This document shows, piece after piece, positions 9,501-18,140 of a DNA stretch of 50,017 nt. The stretch lies in assembly GCA_022508265.1 (NCBI GenBank), contig JAFLVP010000009.1, positions 1 through 50,017 of the forward strand. Direction: 5' to 3'. The position numbers and the translations under genes were made by a program. This DNA is from Clostridiales bacterium (GTDB lineage Bacteria; Bacillota; Clostridia; Christensenellales; Borkfalkiaceae). Within the stretch, counting starts at the first letter, position 1. Each line of letters starts with the position of its first letter. Under the pieces are notes generated by a model. That model saw only the letters and a program-made list of their open reading frames with translations, was not told the DNA's origin and made no database searches.

Positions 9501-12500
9501 CGCCTTCGGGGTTAAAGCCTTCATCGACCTTATAGCCGTAAGTCCAAGCTATTTTCGCAACAGCGAGAGATGAGCTCTTTGTAGCCGTTTCGTTCTTGAA
9601 GTCGAAATCTTTCGTCAGCTCGTTGTCGCTCTGAGTAATGACTATCTCTCTGTAACCGTAAACGGCTATGTAGTTTTCACCTGCCGAAATTTTATAAATT
9701 ATACGGTATGTTTCACAGTCGATATATGAAGGCGTACCCGAAAGCTTATCCAGATTAGTCAAATCACTTTCTGTTATTTCGCCTGAGTACCTTCTGGTTG
9801 CTTGATAGAACTCTACCGTTATACCCGTTTCGTCGCTTGCGGTTGCAAATACTGCGCCTATCGAAGAGCCGTCTTCGGGGTTTACTGTGGACTCATCGTC
9901 TACGGTAAGTCCGTGATACTGCTCGTCGTAGGCAGCGCTGTATCCGCCGATAGTGTTCACGTCAAGCGTGGCGATTGTTATCTCTACCTCGCCGTTATTT
10001 ACCGATATATCATAATAATCGGAATCTTTTTTGCTTACGTTGAGAGTGTACGTGCCCACGGAGGCGGTAGTCGAATTGTCGTTGTGATTGGTAAACGCTT
10101 CCGACGAAACTTCAATCAAATCTTTATAATTTGCGTTAGCCGTAACGTATTTTTCCGAGCCGTACGTTGACGCGGGATGAGTTACTGTATAGCCCACGTC
10201 CTCCGTGCCAATTTCGGGAACAACTCCGTTGTATGCAACGGACAGACTCTTACCCGTTACGGTAATAGTTATCTTGTTGACTGTAAGCAAGCCTTGGGCG
10301 GGCTTGAACTCGTAGTTGTCGCACTCAACGGTAAACAGCGAGGTTTCGCCGTTTACGTACGCTATTGCGTAGTTTGTGCGTGCAATGGTAAAGTCGCCCT
10401 TCTCGTAACCGACTACGGTATATTCCGATTTTCCCTTAATGTTGTAGAAATCGCCCGTGCCGTAGAACTTATCTTCGTCGTCGCCCTCGAAGCCCGTAAC
10501 CGTCCAGCCGATGCCGTCCGTAGCTTGGGTGCGGACTGCGTTAAAGAGGCGCTCTTGGGTTGCGGGGTCGTCCTCGCCGTACATAATAGCAAAGTTGAAC
10601 TGTACATTCAGCGTAGCCTTTTCAATTACTACGGTTACCGTCTTTACGAAATCGTCGTGGTTGTCTGCCGTAAGCTTTATTACAAAGTAGTACGTTCCCG
10701 CCGTGTAAAGCCAGATATTGTTTTCTGACATTGCCACCCACGAGGTTACGTCTTGCTCCGTGGCGTCGGCGCTGTCAACCGCACCGTACTTCCAAGTTAC
10801 GGTGTTTAATTCGCTGTTTTTAACTTCAACGTGCGGATTCGCAAATACCTTTTGGTTTTGCGCGTTATACGTCAGACTTTCGGGCGTAAGCGAACTTTCG
10901 GGGTCAGTTATCTTTGCATTGTAAATTTCGTACTCCCAGTTATCTCCGTTGGTAAAAGTAATAGTCCAATTATCTTTATCCTTGGCAGAGGGAACTATGG
11001 AATACGTATCTGCGTTTGTCTTGTCGCCGAGGGTTACGCCGACATTGTCTTTGTATGCCGCGAGTCCGATTATTTCGGTCGCTTGCTTGTCGGCGTAGGC
11101 GCCGTCCACACCGCCGTAGCCGTTGGACGAAGTAACTTTGATATAATTGTAAAGCTCTACGCTTTCGCCGTACTCGCTGCGGGCGCCTTCGCTATTCCAC
11201 TCAACGGTAATTTCGCGCTTTACAATCTCGAACGTAGCCTCGTTATCAAAGGTAACGTTATAATTCTTTGCGTGAATACTTGTGGAGTCTTTCCACTCGA
11301 CTATTATGTAATACGTGCCTACCGGGGCGTATCTGTCGATATGAGTCGTCTCTCCAGATTTGCAAATCTTTACGACTATGGCGTTTTTCGCACCGTCGCC
11401 GTCTATAAAGCCGGTATCGGTAAATTTCTTTTCGTCCGCCGTTATTACGTCGCCGTAGATATGATTTGAAACTTCTACGCCCCTTACCGTGACGTCTTTG
11501 GGCGTAATTTCAAAGTCCGTTGTAAGATTATCGGGCAAACGGAAGTTGCGAAGCGCCTCTTCGGCACCGTTCAAGGCGGTAACCTTTGCATTGTACGTAC
11601 CTACGTTTTTGTGTTCGCTGCCTTCGCCGTTATATCCTATAGTTATCTCCAATCCCGACGTATAGACGGTACTGTCGTCGTCGTTTTTCTTGATTACATT
11701 GCTTATCGTAGCGGTGGGAAGTTGATTTTGAGCGTTATATTCAAGCTTTAAGCTACCCCACTCTACCGTTATGTCACGCTTAAGGACGGTAAAAGTATAT
11801 TCCACACCCACATCCTCGTACGTTGTGCCGTCGCCGAAGTGAAGTCTGGCGTTCAGGGTGTACTTGCCCGCGTTCCAGGGCAGACCGTTTACCAAATCGT
11901 CGTCCGAAAGCTCTTTTCCGCTCTCGTCGGTAAAGGTAAGCGTTCCGTCTATAATCTTTGCGGCGTTGTCGCCTGTTGCGTACTGCGCACCGCTGCCTTT
12001 AAGATATACCGTAGCGCTATCGTCAACAGCGATAGCCACTGTCTTGTCGAACGAAGCTTTATTTAAAGTTCCGTTATCGCCGAACGTGTATTCTTTGACA
12101 AATACGGTTATATCAAGCTGTCCGCGCGTTATGGCATAGAAAATCCTTACCGCAACTCTTCCATCGGTATAATAGAATACATCACTGTATCCTTGCAAAT
12201 AGCCCGAACCTGTATTTTTGTCGTCGGGATTAGCCTCCCACACATAGTTGAGTAAATGTCCGGCATTTGAGCTGCTTTGCAAATCCAAAGTGAGCTCGGC
12301 ATAGTAAATGCCCTGCTTGCCCTTCGAAGAGTCTGCGCCGTCGGTATCGTATCCGAGCCATGTTGCGGAATTAGGCGTGTCGTCATCCTTCGTGCCGTAC
12401 ATAACGCTGTAGTTTATGCCGTCTACTGCCGTTCCGAAGTCGATAGGCTGTATCTTATCCCACTCCTGCGCGCGTTGCGATTTGATATTGGGCAGCGTAA

Positions 12501-15500
12501 GCTTTTTGGGGTATACGGTAAACCGTTCGCTCAACGTATACGTATACTTGTCGGTCGTATCGAAGTCCTCGTCGTCTCCCTCGCCCTGCCAGAAGTAGTT
12601 CTTGGCATCAAGAGAAACCGTGAACGTGTACACGCCCGCACGGGTGAAATTATAATCTGCCTTGTTACCCGATTTAAAATCGAGGGATATTGAATCTATC
12701 GTTACCGTATTAACGGGCGAGGGGTTAAACCAGCTATTGGGTATTTCTCCGCTTATAACTACGGTAACGTTTGCATTGTTGTAATCTTGAGCAAACGATA
12801 TAGATTGGGCAAGGCTAACGCCGTCAAAATCGTTGTAGTCGCCCGACGGCAAATCGGAGTCGGGTTTTCTGACCGCCCTCTTTTGCACCGTATAAGGTGT
12901 GCTGTTGTTGGAATAATCTTCGCCGGATACAATCTTGTAGTTTTCGCTGTCCTCCCCCGTAAGGCTGTCTGCATATACGGTGTACTTACCCGCGTCCTTT
13001 AATTCGACGGACGCGTCGTTCTGTTTATAAGTAAGTACCAGTTCCACCTTATCGTCGGGCGCTTTATTCGTAATTATGTATGACGGCGGGACAATTCCGT
13101 CGGGTTTGTAGATGTCACTGACCGTAGTCCACTCTATAACTACCATCAACTGTTCTATGTCAAAGGTAAAAGTATAATCCTGTACACTCTCTTTCCAGAC
13201 ATAGTTGTCATCGGCAAGCGAAATTTTTACGGAATAGGTATCGGCGTTCTTCGCTTCGGACACTGTATCGCCTTTGAATATCTCAATTTTAATGCGATAA
13301 ATTCCGCCGATGCTGTAATAATCGTAATTGCCGATATATTCTTCGACTTCGTACTTTTCGCCTTTATAAACCACGCTTACGGTTTTGCCTGAAATGGCAG
13401 CGCCGTCCTTGCCCGTGGGTGCGTCAAGCTCAAACGCGTAAATTTCGAAAACCGTGCCCACGTCCGTATTTATAGGGTCGGGCAGACGGTAGTTTGCCGA
13501 AGCGTCGCCGTTAGAAGCGTCGCCGTTAAATGCGCTGACTGCAATATAGTAGTGACCTATTGAGGTAATTTTATTTCCTGCTACATTGTTGTTAAATTCG
13601 TCGGTGTAGAGCGTATAGCCCGTTACTTCAAGCTTTGCGTTATCGTCGCTGTAAACGTTTGCCGAAGCTTTAGGCGTGTTTTGTTCTGACAGCGTGCCGT
13701 TAAACTCGAACCTCGGATAGGAACCGCTCTCTTTATCCGTAGTGCCCGAATAGTCGTCTTCCCACTTTACTTTGAGAGTAGCCTGTTCAAGCGTATATCC
13801 GAGCGAAAGCGTACGTAATGCATCAGACTGGGCATCAATCCACTCATAGTTGTCCTTGTCGGCAATATCAACCGAAACCGTGTAAATACCCGCGTTCGTC
13901 ACGGAAAACTTGTTTTCGTAAGTCGAACCGGTGTTATCGGGCATTGTAATTCCGCCCGCTACGGGTTTATGACTTCCGCCCAGACTTGCAACCGTAACGT
14001 TTGAAATTTTAAGCGCTGTGGCGTTCCAATTTCCAATCGTCTTTTCCTGCGCAATACCGCTGTAAATATCCGTATTTCCTTCGATATCGCCGTCAGTCAA
14101 AACCGTGAGCTGTTGACGTGCAACGAAACCTATATACGTATATGTGTTATCGTCAGGCACGAAGCTGACCTTGTCGTTCCAGGAATAGTTTTTGTTGAGC
14201 GTGACAGTAACTATATAGTTACCCGCCTTGTTAACGGTAAATTTTCCGTCTGCAAAGGTTATTGAAATAGGGTCGCCCGAGGTAACGAACTGCGTATAGC
14301 TTACGGTTACTGTGATAATAGCCGAACCGTCTGCCGCAACGTTGTCGCTGTCGCCTATCCAGCTTGTAAACCCGTACTCTTTGCCGTTACCTTTATCGTT
14401 ATAGCGGTAAACTTCCCCCGCCGTGCCTCCGCTGAGTACCCAATGTGAATCCAAGTAGGGCGCGTCTATAGGCGCCGCCGAAACTTCGAAATCGTGATAG
14501 ACGACATGGAGAATATAGTCTACGTTCTTGCCCTCTGTAAGCCCTGCGGTTTCGTCGGAATAGTCGTCATTCTTATTTGCGATAAACTCGACTAAATACC
14601 GTCCCTTTTCAAACTCGCTGAAAGCTTTGCCCGTAACTTCCTCGCCCTTGTTGTCGGGTTTGGAGGAATCGTATTTGTAATACTTTACCGTATAGTCGGT
14701 TGCGATATCACCCGTATTGCTCGGATAATAAGGGTCGCTTTTTGTAACGCTCAATTGAGGGTCTGCATCGGGTGCGCCGTACGTCCAACCCTTTACGTCG
14801 AAGTCGAACGTCGAATCCTTGTTCGTCTTAATCGAAAAGGTTATACTTGAATTTCCGACCAGCTTGTAGTTGGTTGAATAATCTCCCACAACCGATATGG
14901 TAACGGTGTACTCGTTTGCGTGTGTAAACTTTTTATTCGCGTCTACCTTACCCTGCGAGTCGGTTATGGTAAGAATTTTATATATCGTCTCGTTGTACGG
15001 GTCATCTTTGTAGGGTAACTTATTGCTGTTATTGCTCGTCAGGAAATCTTCGATTGTCCAATCCGTTCTTGCAAACGTTTTGTCCGAAACAGCTGTCGTT
15101 ATCTCGAATTGCGTAATTTTAAAGGGTTTTGCCTCGGAGCGCACCGATACGTATCCGCTGTTTTCGTGGGTTACCGCAACAACGTAATAGGTGCCTACTT
15201 TCTTGGGCTTACCGTCTGCACGCAGCTCGCTCTGGGGAACGGGCGTGTTGTTTGCCTCGTCGGTATAAGAGGTGTAGTATTCCAAATGATAATACCACGC
15301 GTCTTTTTCGTTGACGTGGGCGTTTGCGTTGTCGGCAGATTCGCACTGCCAATCTTTGCCCATATCCTGCTCCTCAATAGTAGCGGAGAGCGTTCCGTCG
15401 CCGTTGGGGGTACCGTAAGTAACGTCTGCGATATCCGCAAGAGTAACGACGGGTGTACCCTTGTCAACCTGAACCTCGAACGACATAATCAAGTTATCAT

Positions 15501-16902
15501 TGGATTTTGTACCGTTGTACGGGGAGTCCCACATAAAGTCGTTTAAGGCTGACAGGGTTACGTCAACGCGGTATCTGCAACCCGCCTGCGGGAAATGAAC
15601 GATTTTTTTGCCGTCGCCGTTATCAACCGTAAAATCGCTTACGGAATCTGCCGAGCTGCCTGTTGATAATTTATAGAGGGCAATTTGAGGGTTGGGCGGG
15701 TTGCCCGTATCTGTGTGCAGGGTACTGAAATCCCAGCTTGTTATCTCTATTGAAGCGCCGTCGTTCCAGTCAAGCGATGTTTCCGTTCCGTTTCTTTCCG
15801 CAGGGAATACGGGCGTATGTATAGCAATACGGTAAACCTCGATATTTCTAAACGTTCCGATAACCGCCGCTTTACCCGGATATGTAAAAGTCAATTGGAC
15901 GTTTTTTACCGTAATATTGAGAGCCGGCTGACCTTTTTCGTCAACTACTTCCTGTCCGCTTTCCGTGGTATATTTCGGTGTAAAGAACTCTGAAGGGAAT
16001 ACGGAAGCGGGCACCTGTAACATCGCAAACGGGTTGCTATACATTAAAGATATAGTCAATCCGTTCATATTCAAATTTTTGCTTCTTGCCGTTTGCGGCG
16101 CAAAGTTACCGCTTAAACCGAGTATATTATCGGGTATCACGAATCTGATACCGGTAATCAGCACGGTCGTGGTTTTCTTGTCTGTGCCTTCACCGACTTC
16201 AACCGTAATTTCCTTACTGTATATACTGTCCGCAGTCATATCGGCTTCAAAGACAGACGGGAAAAGGTCTCCTGTCAGGTTGAAGGTTCCAATTGCACCG
16301 CCGCTGTTGGTTGAACCGTCATTGTATGTTTCATACACGTTAACGTACTGCTTAATATCGCTGTCCGATAACTGCGTAGTTGTGGTAATTTTGTCATAAT
16401 CGCCCGGCGCGGTATACGTAGCAGTTATACCGTTTACTACTGCTTTCGAACTGTCTTCAAGAGTGTACGGCGAGGAAGTGCCGGACACTTGAGCAGGATT
16501 GTATTCGTTTTCTCCGCCTACTTTGGGCGTGACCGTAGCCGTGACGGTTCTTGCAGACAAATCACGCGAAAAAGTAACTTTTTCGCCCGTGGCAGCCGTT
16601 CCGTCGCTCGCCAAATTAAGCACGTATGCGGGCAAATTGCTGTCAAGGCCCGTATCTTTGTACGTGACGGTGACAGACACCATTTTATAAAGCATACTAT
16701 CTGGCGTGTTGTTCGTGAATATCCAGTCTGCATTAAGACTGACTTCGACGGAAGTGAGTTCGTATGTATAAGTCGAATCCGCCTCGTTGTCAGCGTAGAC
16801 GTTAAAGTTCGGCTTTACGACACCGAACGTGATTGCGATACAGCTGAATATTGCAAACAGAATTGTGACAATACGTCTTTTAACAAATTTTTTACTGTTC
16901 AT
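3556..16902 (-). CDS. Giant secreted MBG-repeat surface protein, 4448 residues
   Basis: A signal peptide (MNSKKFVKRR then a hydrophobic core, likely cut after VYA) is followed by dozens of beta-rich repeats of roughly 80-100 residues. Many have the MBG/YDG-type signature, such as ITAQDASTVYGEKAP, ITATVSGEITYGDDL and VTVRGVEVSNHIYGD, alternating with modules containing NAGTYxVxVxLxDxxNYxW. Near the C terminus, VFAIILSALIVLATAGAAGI is a membrane segment followed by RRRKR and a cytoplasmic tail of about 30 residues. There is no LPXTG motif, so anchoring is by the membrane segment. MBG repeats are stalk modules in bacterial adhesins; no binding or catalytic domain was recognised. I prefer the ATG at 16902 over 16908: AAGGAG lies 7 bases before the former and only 1 base before the latter. 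The reading frame is unbroken for 13.3 kb. Confidence 0.88.
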   Translation of the reverse strand: MNSKKFVKRRIVTILFAIFSCIAITFGVVKPNFNVYADNEADSTYTYELTSVEVSLNADWIFTNNTPDSMLYKMVSVTVTYKDTGLDSNLPAYVLNLASDGTAATGEKVTFSRDLSARTVTATVTPKVGGENEYNPAQVSGTSSPYTLEDSSKAVVNGITATYTAPGDYDKITTTTQLSDSDIKQYVNVYETYNDGSTNSGGAIGTFNLTGDLFPSVFEADMTADSIYSKEITVEVGEGTDKKTTTVLITGIRFVIPDNILGLSGNFAPQTARSKNLNMNGLTISLMYSNPFAMLQVPASVFPSEFFTPKYTTESGQEVVDEKGQPALNITVKNVQLTFTYPGKAAVIGTFRNIEVYRIAIHTPVFPAERNGTETSLDWNDGASIEITSWDFSTLHTDTGNPPNPQIALYKLSTGSSADSVSDFTVDNGDGKKIVHFPQAGCRYRVDVTLSALNDFMWDSPYNGTKSNDNLIMSFEVQVDKGTPVVTLADIADVTYGTPNGDGTLSATIEEQDMGKDWQCESADNANAHVNEKDAWYYHLEYYTSYTDEANNTPVPQSELRADGKPKKVGTYYVVAVTHENSGYVSVRSEAKPFKITQFEITTAVSDKTFARTDWTIEDFLTSNNSNKLPYKDDPYNETIYKILTITDSQGKVDANKKFTHANEYTVTISVVGDYSTNYKLVGNSSITFSIKTNKDSTFDFDVKGWTYGAPDADPQLSVTKSDPYYPSNTGDIATDYTVKYYKYDSSKPDNKGEEVTGKAFSEFEKGRYLVEFIANKNDDYSDETAGLTEGKNVDYILHVVYHDFEVSAAPIDAPYLDSHWVLSGGTAGEVYRYNDKGNGKEYGFTSWIGDSDNVAADGSAIITVTVSYTQFVTSGDPISITFADGKFTVNKAGNYIVTVTLNKNYSWNDKVSFVPDDNTYTYIGFVARQQLTVLTDGDIEGNTDIYSGIAQEKTIGNWNATALKISNVTVASLGGSHKPVAGGITMPDNTGSTYENKFSVTNAGIYTVSVDIADKDNYEWIDAQSDALRTLSLGYTLEQATLKVKWEDDYSGTTDKESGSYPRFEFNGTLSEQNTPKASANVYSDDNAKLEVTGYTLYTDEFNNNVAGNKITSIGHYYIAVSAFNGDASNGDASANYRLPDPINTDVGTVFEIYAFELDAPTGKDGAAISGKTVSVVYKGEKYEVEEYIGNYDYYSIGGIYRIKIEIFKGDTVSEAKNADTYSVKISLADDNYVWKESVQDYTFTFDIEQLMVVIEWTTVSDIYKPDGIVPPSYIITNKAPDDKVELVLTYKQNDASVELKDAGKYTVYADSLTGEDSENYKIVSGEDYSNNSTPYTVQKRAVRKPDSDLPSGDYNDFDGVSLAQSISFAQDYNNANVTVVISGEIPNSWFNPSPVNTVTIDSISLDFKSGNKADYNFTRAGVYTFTVSLDAKNYFWQGEGDDEDFDTTDKYTYTLSERFTVYPKKLTLPNIKSQRAQEWDKIQPIDFGTAVDGINYSVMYGTKDDDTPNSATWLGYDTDGADSSKGKQGIYYAELTLDLQSSSNAGHLLNYVWEANPDDKNTGSGYLQGYSDVFYYTDGRVAVRIFYAITRGQLDITVFVKEYTFGDNGTLNKASFDKTVAIAVDDSATVYLKGSGAQYATGDNAAKIIDGTLTFTDESGKELSDDDLVNGLPWNAGKYTLNARLHFGDGTTYEDVGVEYTFTVLKRDITVEWGSLKLEYNAQNQLPTATISNVIKKNDDDSTVYTSGLEITIGYNGEGSEHKNVGTYNAKVTALNGAEEALRNFRLPDNLTTDFEITPKDVTVRGVEVSNHIYGDVITADEKKFTDTGFIDGDGAKNAIVVKICKSGETTHIDRYAPVGTYYIIVEWKDSTSIHAKNYNVTFDNEATFEIVKREITVEWNSEGARSEYGESVELYNYIKVTSSNGYGGVDGAYADKQATEIIGLAAYKDNVGVTLGDKTNADTYSIVPSAKDKDNWTITFTNGDNWEYEIYNAKITDPESSLTPESLTYNAQNQKVFANPHVEVKNSELNTVTWKYGAVDSADATEQDVTSWVAMSENNIWLYTAGTYYFVIKLTADNHDDFVKTVTVVIEKATLNVQFNFAIMYGEDDPATQERLFNAVRTQATDGIGWTVTGFEGDDEDKFYGTGDFYNIKGKSEYTVVGYEKGDFTIARTNYAIAYVNGETSLFTVECDNYEFKPAQGLLTVNKITITVTGKSLSVAYNGVVPEIGTEDVGYTVTHPASTYGSEKYVTANANYKDLIEVSSEAFTNHNDNSTTASVGTYTLNVSKKDSDYYDISVNNGEVEITIATLDVNTIGGYSAAYDEQYHGLTVDDESTVNPEDGSSIGAVFATASDETGITVEFYQATRRYSGEITESDLTNLDKLSGTPSYIDCETYRIIYKISAGENYIAVYGYREIVITQSDNELTKDFDFKNETATKSSSLAVAKIAWTYGYKVDEGFNPEGDQTITNPIAKFKRANATDTEVGLKYELRYFATTSASGELISSGDYASATKLFEAMFASGKLNAGHYKLTVYMTLKGTDNFTFDPVDYVFQVAKRNLTITAQDASTVYGEKAPNEFTPVYSGLVINSSASDAKADTIDKAIGNTPEFVTEYVVGNSVGGGSGRDDNQGKYYIRVDNKVASSTNYDIEYIDAWLTVNKREVTIKIDDKESTYNLQNETAVKVLTFKVASGSSYGIYASELVAGKDTTDGYNNENQTLLTLKTEAIVGNNTNNVKFDGDTIVGYTIYAVFNGNCATNYTVYFSGCALKEDDPEAIGYDGSENNAGSYVIKQASFSVVQQGVHHEITLNGEKTEVKSDYYSGATNYYKAHLSDPKETPIEFTYSKKDSKGVYQPIDKSEVIDAGDYRATGSSTNKNYTSAEMTIEFTILKATLTLTANGSTVEYGTTLSGNVETDAEAGGAVATGRFTGFTYTASSEHLLAEIVENYQNNSVAGELITYGYSSYSSSTNAGTQNLKIVPQCAGNANIEIKTVEATLTVIKRKVEVTIVGWDEDSISDATKHNPNAWCYYQGSNTNLQSKLASLLTANYSTFIYTDTAKTFGDSGVSYGALGIKLELSTEASNVGKYEMTYKIDESINKNFNVTFTNDENPEKPQFSVQKAKLTLYAKNANLSGGSSLSYSRVYGDSIELTVARDSFVAPDSFLSYAVEGMVDNESFIEKALGSTYNVAFTVKCGDKAYAPWVSTVGEEYTVAITEFEDVFGNYIVDKYVSATLTIAQRTISASTQDQTFGFDGANYNNGLYGKQHEAVISFADTASNPKSEVDSTAYRPVGYTLKYDTETLKSGSITYQTAGEAPTVVRENGYTVTVTLVSDGNYVFEGGSYSTDLKFNVEKYTVSVQDLQWLEPTISTDNLKGDTLSNYIANYQAGYMTVVQFEFVPMGGNATDISEGGKDTLGTYYFDEDGVLHITMEKDKSVGKYTVRIELKSTATNNINLVSDTDTVNFVSASFDVTTKTVTIAVEFDDFIYGGNPGTPRVYINKSETPTTVNISVSYALITDSDAQKIADLYKNSSDNKGLTATEVVDLERGSLSISPNFVAGYYLLFAQYSGETTQSRYYVFKVEKKTIDIPKVTVTGFTYNGSEQSLDIKYSATDMRPVYSGVGINMTITAEGVTFTAVTAGEYSIGFVLVDSANTLWSKTTDATVSGDTLTFTWKIDKDSSENNLSYPVIEVPELSEITYGEVYDQSKIKLKDGYNGIITLYYKEKDSGVQRSADGGWEEYDPNTTRLAAKSYWIKVVLTDPTGNNYSEKEVIVSLTIARKEITATVSGEITYGDDLSQTLFRPVVEGIISGDPEAQLDNYTYKFAEEYRIVAGGEYYIILDTDDNGEVVGISAENYMIKAVRGLLVVNKRNVTVNITGKSSDYSVTPDVSADKMEYTVNNLAPNEDKTVLDIVFETNATSTSAAGGEYWITIYSYDMTNYVVSYQRAIYVINPLEVEVQLVAQTNVFYGDEDIWCANFDENTIKISNSLANAEFVKKDLKLTLWYTGSSYAGVAIDRAEKPSDAGVYLAKVTGASSNYRLVGMPEVEFTIQKRILDDSLLNIENQTYTGELLTPVVTVNGSKFEVALFDATSNLPDSVNAGTYDVVVYLNDSNNYQWASTPGTSVIVKFTVGKADDEETSRLTIKGWQYGTYSAAENSPSAQVKSGGTIYYEYSTDGGETYSSIVPDTGSVGTYYVRVVVAESNNYNAYTGAAVSFDITKFLFTVPVLTSEDITYTGSELIANISDFDSRYMSVTDDSDARTFLGASSITAVAINAGVYNIYIALSDIYNYGWLENAGNAQGVLTLTWTVAKKKVALPTAGKNRFVVNGEDIVYIPDGFDESIMAIENNVYSYGGDFTAVVTLKDTSNYEWENGEEAIKIKWHITGAETVFAIILSALIVLATAGAAGIATQLLLNRRRKRAEASAMNDIESKDIDGNTTDEGGNE

Positions 16903-16963
16903 ACCCATTCTCCTTCAGATATAAATAATAATATTCATTAAAAATTGCAATCTTAAATCTCGG

Positions 16964-16992
16964 GTTGCCGATTATACAAAGCAAACCCGCTA
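16964..16992 (-). promoter_or_regulatory. TATAAT-containing dyad upstream of the giant gene
   Basis: In the 114-bp gap before the giant gene a minus-strand TATAAT sits inside an imperfect stem (CGGGTTTGC with GCAACCCG). No good -35 box is visible 16-18 bases away. It could be a weak extra promoter or a structured leader. Confidence 0.25.
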
Positions 16993-17016
16993 AAAATTTG
17001 CGCACGAAAATTGAGG

Positions 17017-17247
17017 TCAGTCTTTGAGCGACGCCAATTCTTCCTTTAACTTGCGCAGGTTTTCACGCTCGACTTCGATGAGCTGTGAATACGTGCGGAA
17101 ATATTCCGCGTCGGCTTTGGACGGCCGAGAATTGTTTAAATACGCCTCCAAAATTGCAGACTGCGAACGGTTACGCTTTTTCTCCAAATCGTCTATCTCG
17201 TTCTCGGTGTCGGCAATTGCCTTTTTAAGTACGCTCTTTTTAGACAT
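17017..17247 (-). CDS. Small coiled-coil protein upstream of the giant surface gene
   Basis: The 76-residue protein is almost entirely charged helix. Residues 3-32 and 50-74 carry heptad-like Leu/Ile spacing (VLKKAIADTENEIDDLEKK and YSQLIEVERENLRKLKEEL), joined by a short stretch with NNSRPSKADAEYF. It probably forms an antiparallel coiled-coil hairpin. GGGAGGA 8 bases before the ATG is a strong ribosome site, which argues that this short gene is real. It is transcribed ahead of the giant gene with a 114-bp gap and may be the first gene of that operon. No family is recognised; no signal peptide is visible, so a cytoplasmic role is likely. Confidence 0.7.
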   Translation of the reverse strand: MSKKSVLKKAIADTENEIDDLEKKRNRSQSAILEAYLNNSRPSKADAEYFRTYSQLIEVERENLRKLKEELASLKD

Positions 17248-17316
17248 AGCTACGTTCCTCCCTTAACAAAAGCTTGCGTTTTTAACGCGTAAGCCCCCAT
17301 TCTTTTTGTATTTTAT

Positions 17317-17345
17317 AATATATAACTTATTAAAAATAATTGCAA
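17317..17345 (-). promoter_or_regulatory. Promoter for the coiled-coil/giant surface module
   Basis: On the minus strand TTGCAA (17340-17345) and TATATT (17317-17322) are separated by exactly 17 bases, within a strongly A/T-rich stretch. It lies about 70 bases before the coiled-coil gene. Confidence 0.55.
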
Positions 17346-17450
17346 CTATTTGCAAAAACAATTTTACAATTTTTTCAAGAAAAAATCACAAAAAACACTA
17401 CCTATTGTGTATTTTAAATGTGCCACCCCTATATTTGCGTTTGACGACAG

Positions 17451-17480
17451 AAAAAAAGGCTTGCCCCGACGGAGCAAGCC
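17451..17480 (-). terminator. Intrinsic terminator of the hut operon
   Basis: GGCTTGC at 17458-17464 pairs with GCAAGCC at 17474-17480. On the minus strand the stem is followed by a run of seven T. It lies 34 bases past the fchA stop. Confidence 0.85.
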
Positions 17481-17513
17481 CTTAATATAGTTAAATTATT
17501 TACTAAACAGTGT

Positions 17514-18140
17514 TTATAAAATTTCGAGGGTGGCTTTATAAATTTCGTCTGCTTCTTTTTGAGCGGTTGATACCATTTCTTCGCCCTGTGTGCGGAAAGC
17601 TTTTGCCTTCGCCTCGTCCTTTAAGCCGCCTAAATTGATAAGCACGTTGAGCCAAGCTCCCTTCATACATGTAATAAGATTGAGAGCGGAAACGCCAAGG
17701 TCGCTTGCCGCATTGGTGTTGGAATGTCCTATTAAAGATTTTGTATAATGAAGCGTTTCAAGGCAAAGCTTCATAGTCTTAAACGGAACCTCCGTAGCTA
17801 CCAAAGTTGCGTCTGCAATTGCCTTGGAGCGGGCCGCTTTTTCCGCATCGGTTTCCTTGGGAAGCTTAAACGCTGCCGAAACGAGATTAAACGCCTGTGT
17901 ATCCTCGTCCACCTGTGCCAAAAGCGCGTCTTTAAGCTCCGACGTCTTTTTAGCAACCTCCGCACATAATTCCTGATCGTCAAGATATTTCTTTTTGCCG
18001 ATAGTAAGACCTGCCACCATCGATACCAAAGCTGCGCCCTGCGCGCCGCAAAGTGCGCTGGCGCTGCCGCCGCCGGGTGCCGGTGCGTCCGAATTCAACA
18101 AGTCCAAATACGAACTCACGGTCATTTCTACTAATTTCAT
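17514..18140 (-). CDS. fchA: Formimidoyltetrahydrofolate cyclodeaminase
   Basis: The 208-residue enzyme converts 5-formimidoyl-THF to 5,10-methenyl-THF and ammonia, the last step that captures histidine carbon as a folate one-carbon unit. It matches the stand-alone cyclodeaminase family in length, with the glycine-rich segment APGGGSASALCGAQGAALV near residues 21-39 and an otherwise helical fold. It is the last gene of the hut operon. Its ATG overlaps the hutI stop by four bases (ATGA), and AAGGAG lies inside the end of hutI. The partner FtcD is encoded separately two genes upstream, unlike the fused mammalian enzyme. The intrinsic terminator follows directly. Confidence 0.93.
   Translation of the reverse strand: MKLVEMTVSSYLDLLNSDAPAPGGGSASALCGAQGAALVSMVAGLTIGKKKYLDDQELCAEVAKKTSELKDALLAQVDEDTQAFNLVSAAFKLPKETDAEKAARSKAIADATLVATEVPFKTMKLCLETLHYTKSLIGHSNTNAASDLGVSALNLITCMKGAWLNVLINLGGLKDEAKAKAFRTQGEEMVSTAQKEADEIYKATLEIL

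Noticed and set aside
16903-16908. Start of the 4448-residue giant two codons upstream
   Set aside because: Its spacing to AAGGAG is only one base; the next ATG has the usual seven.
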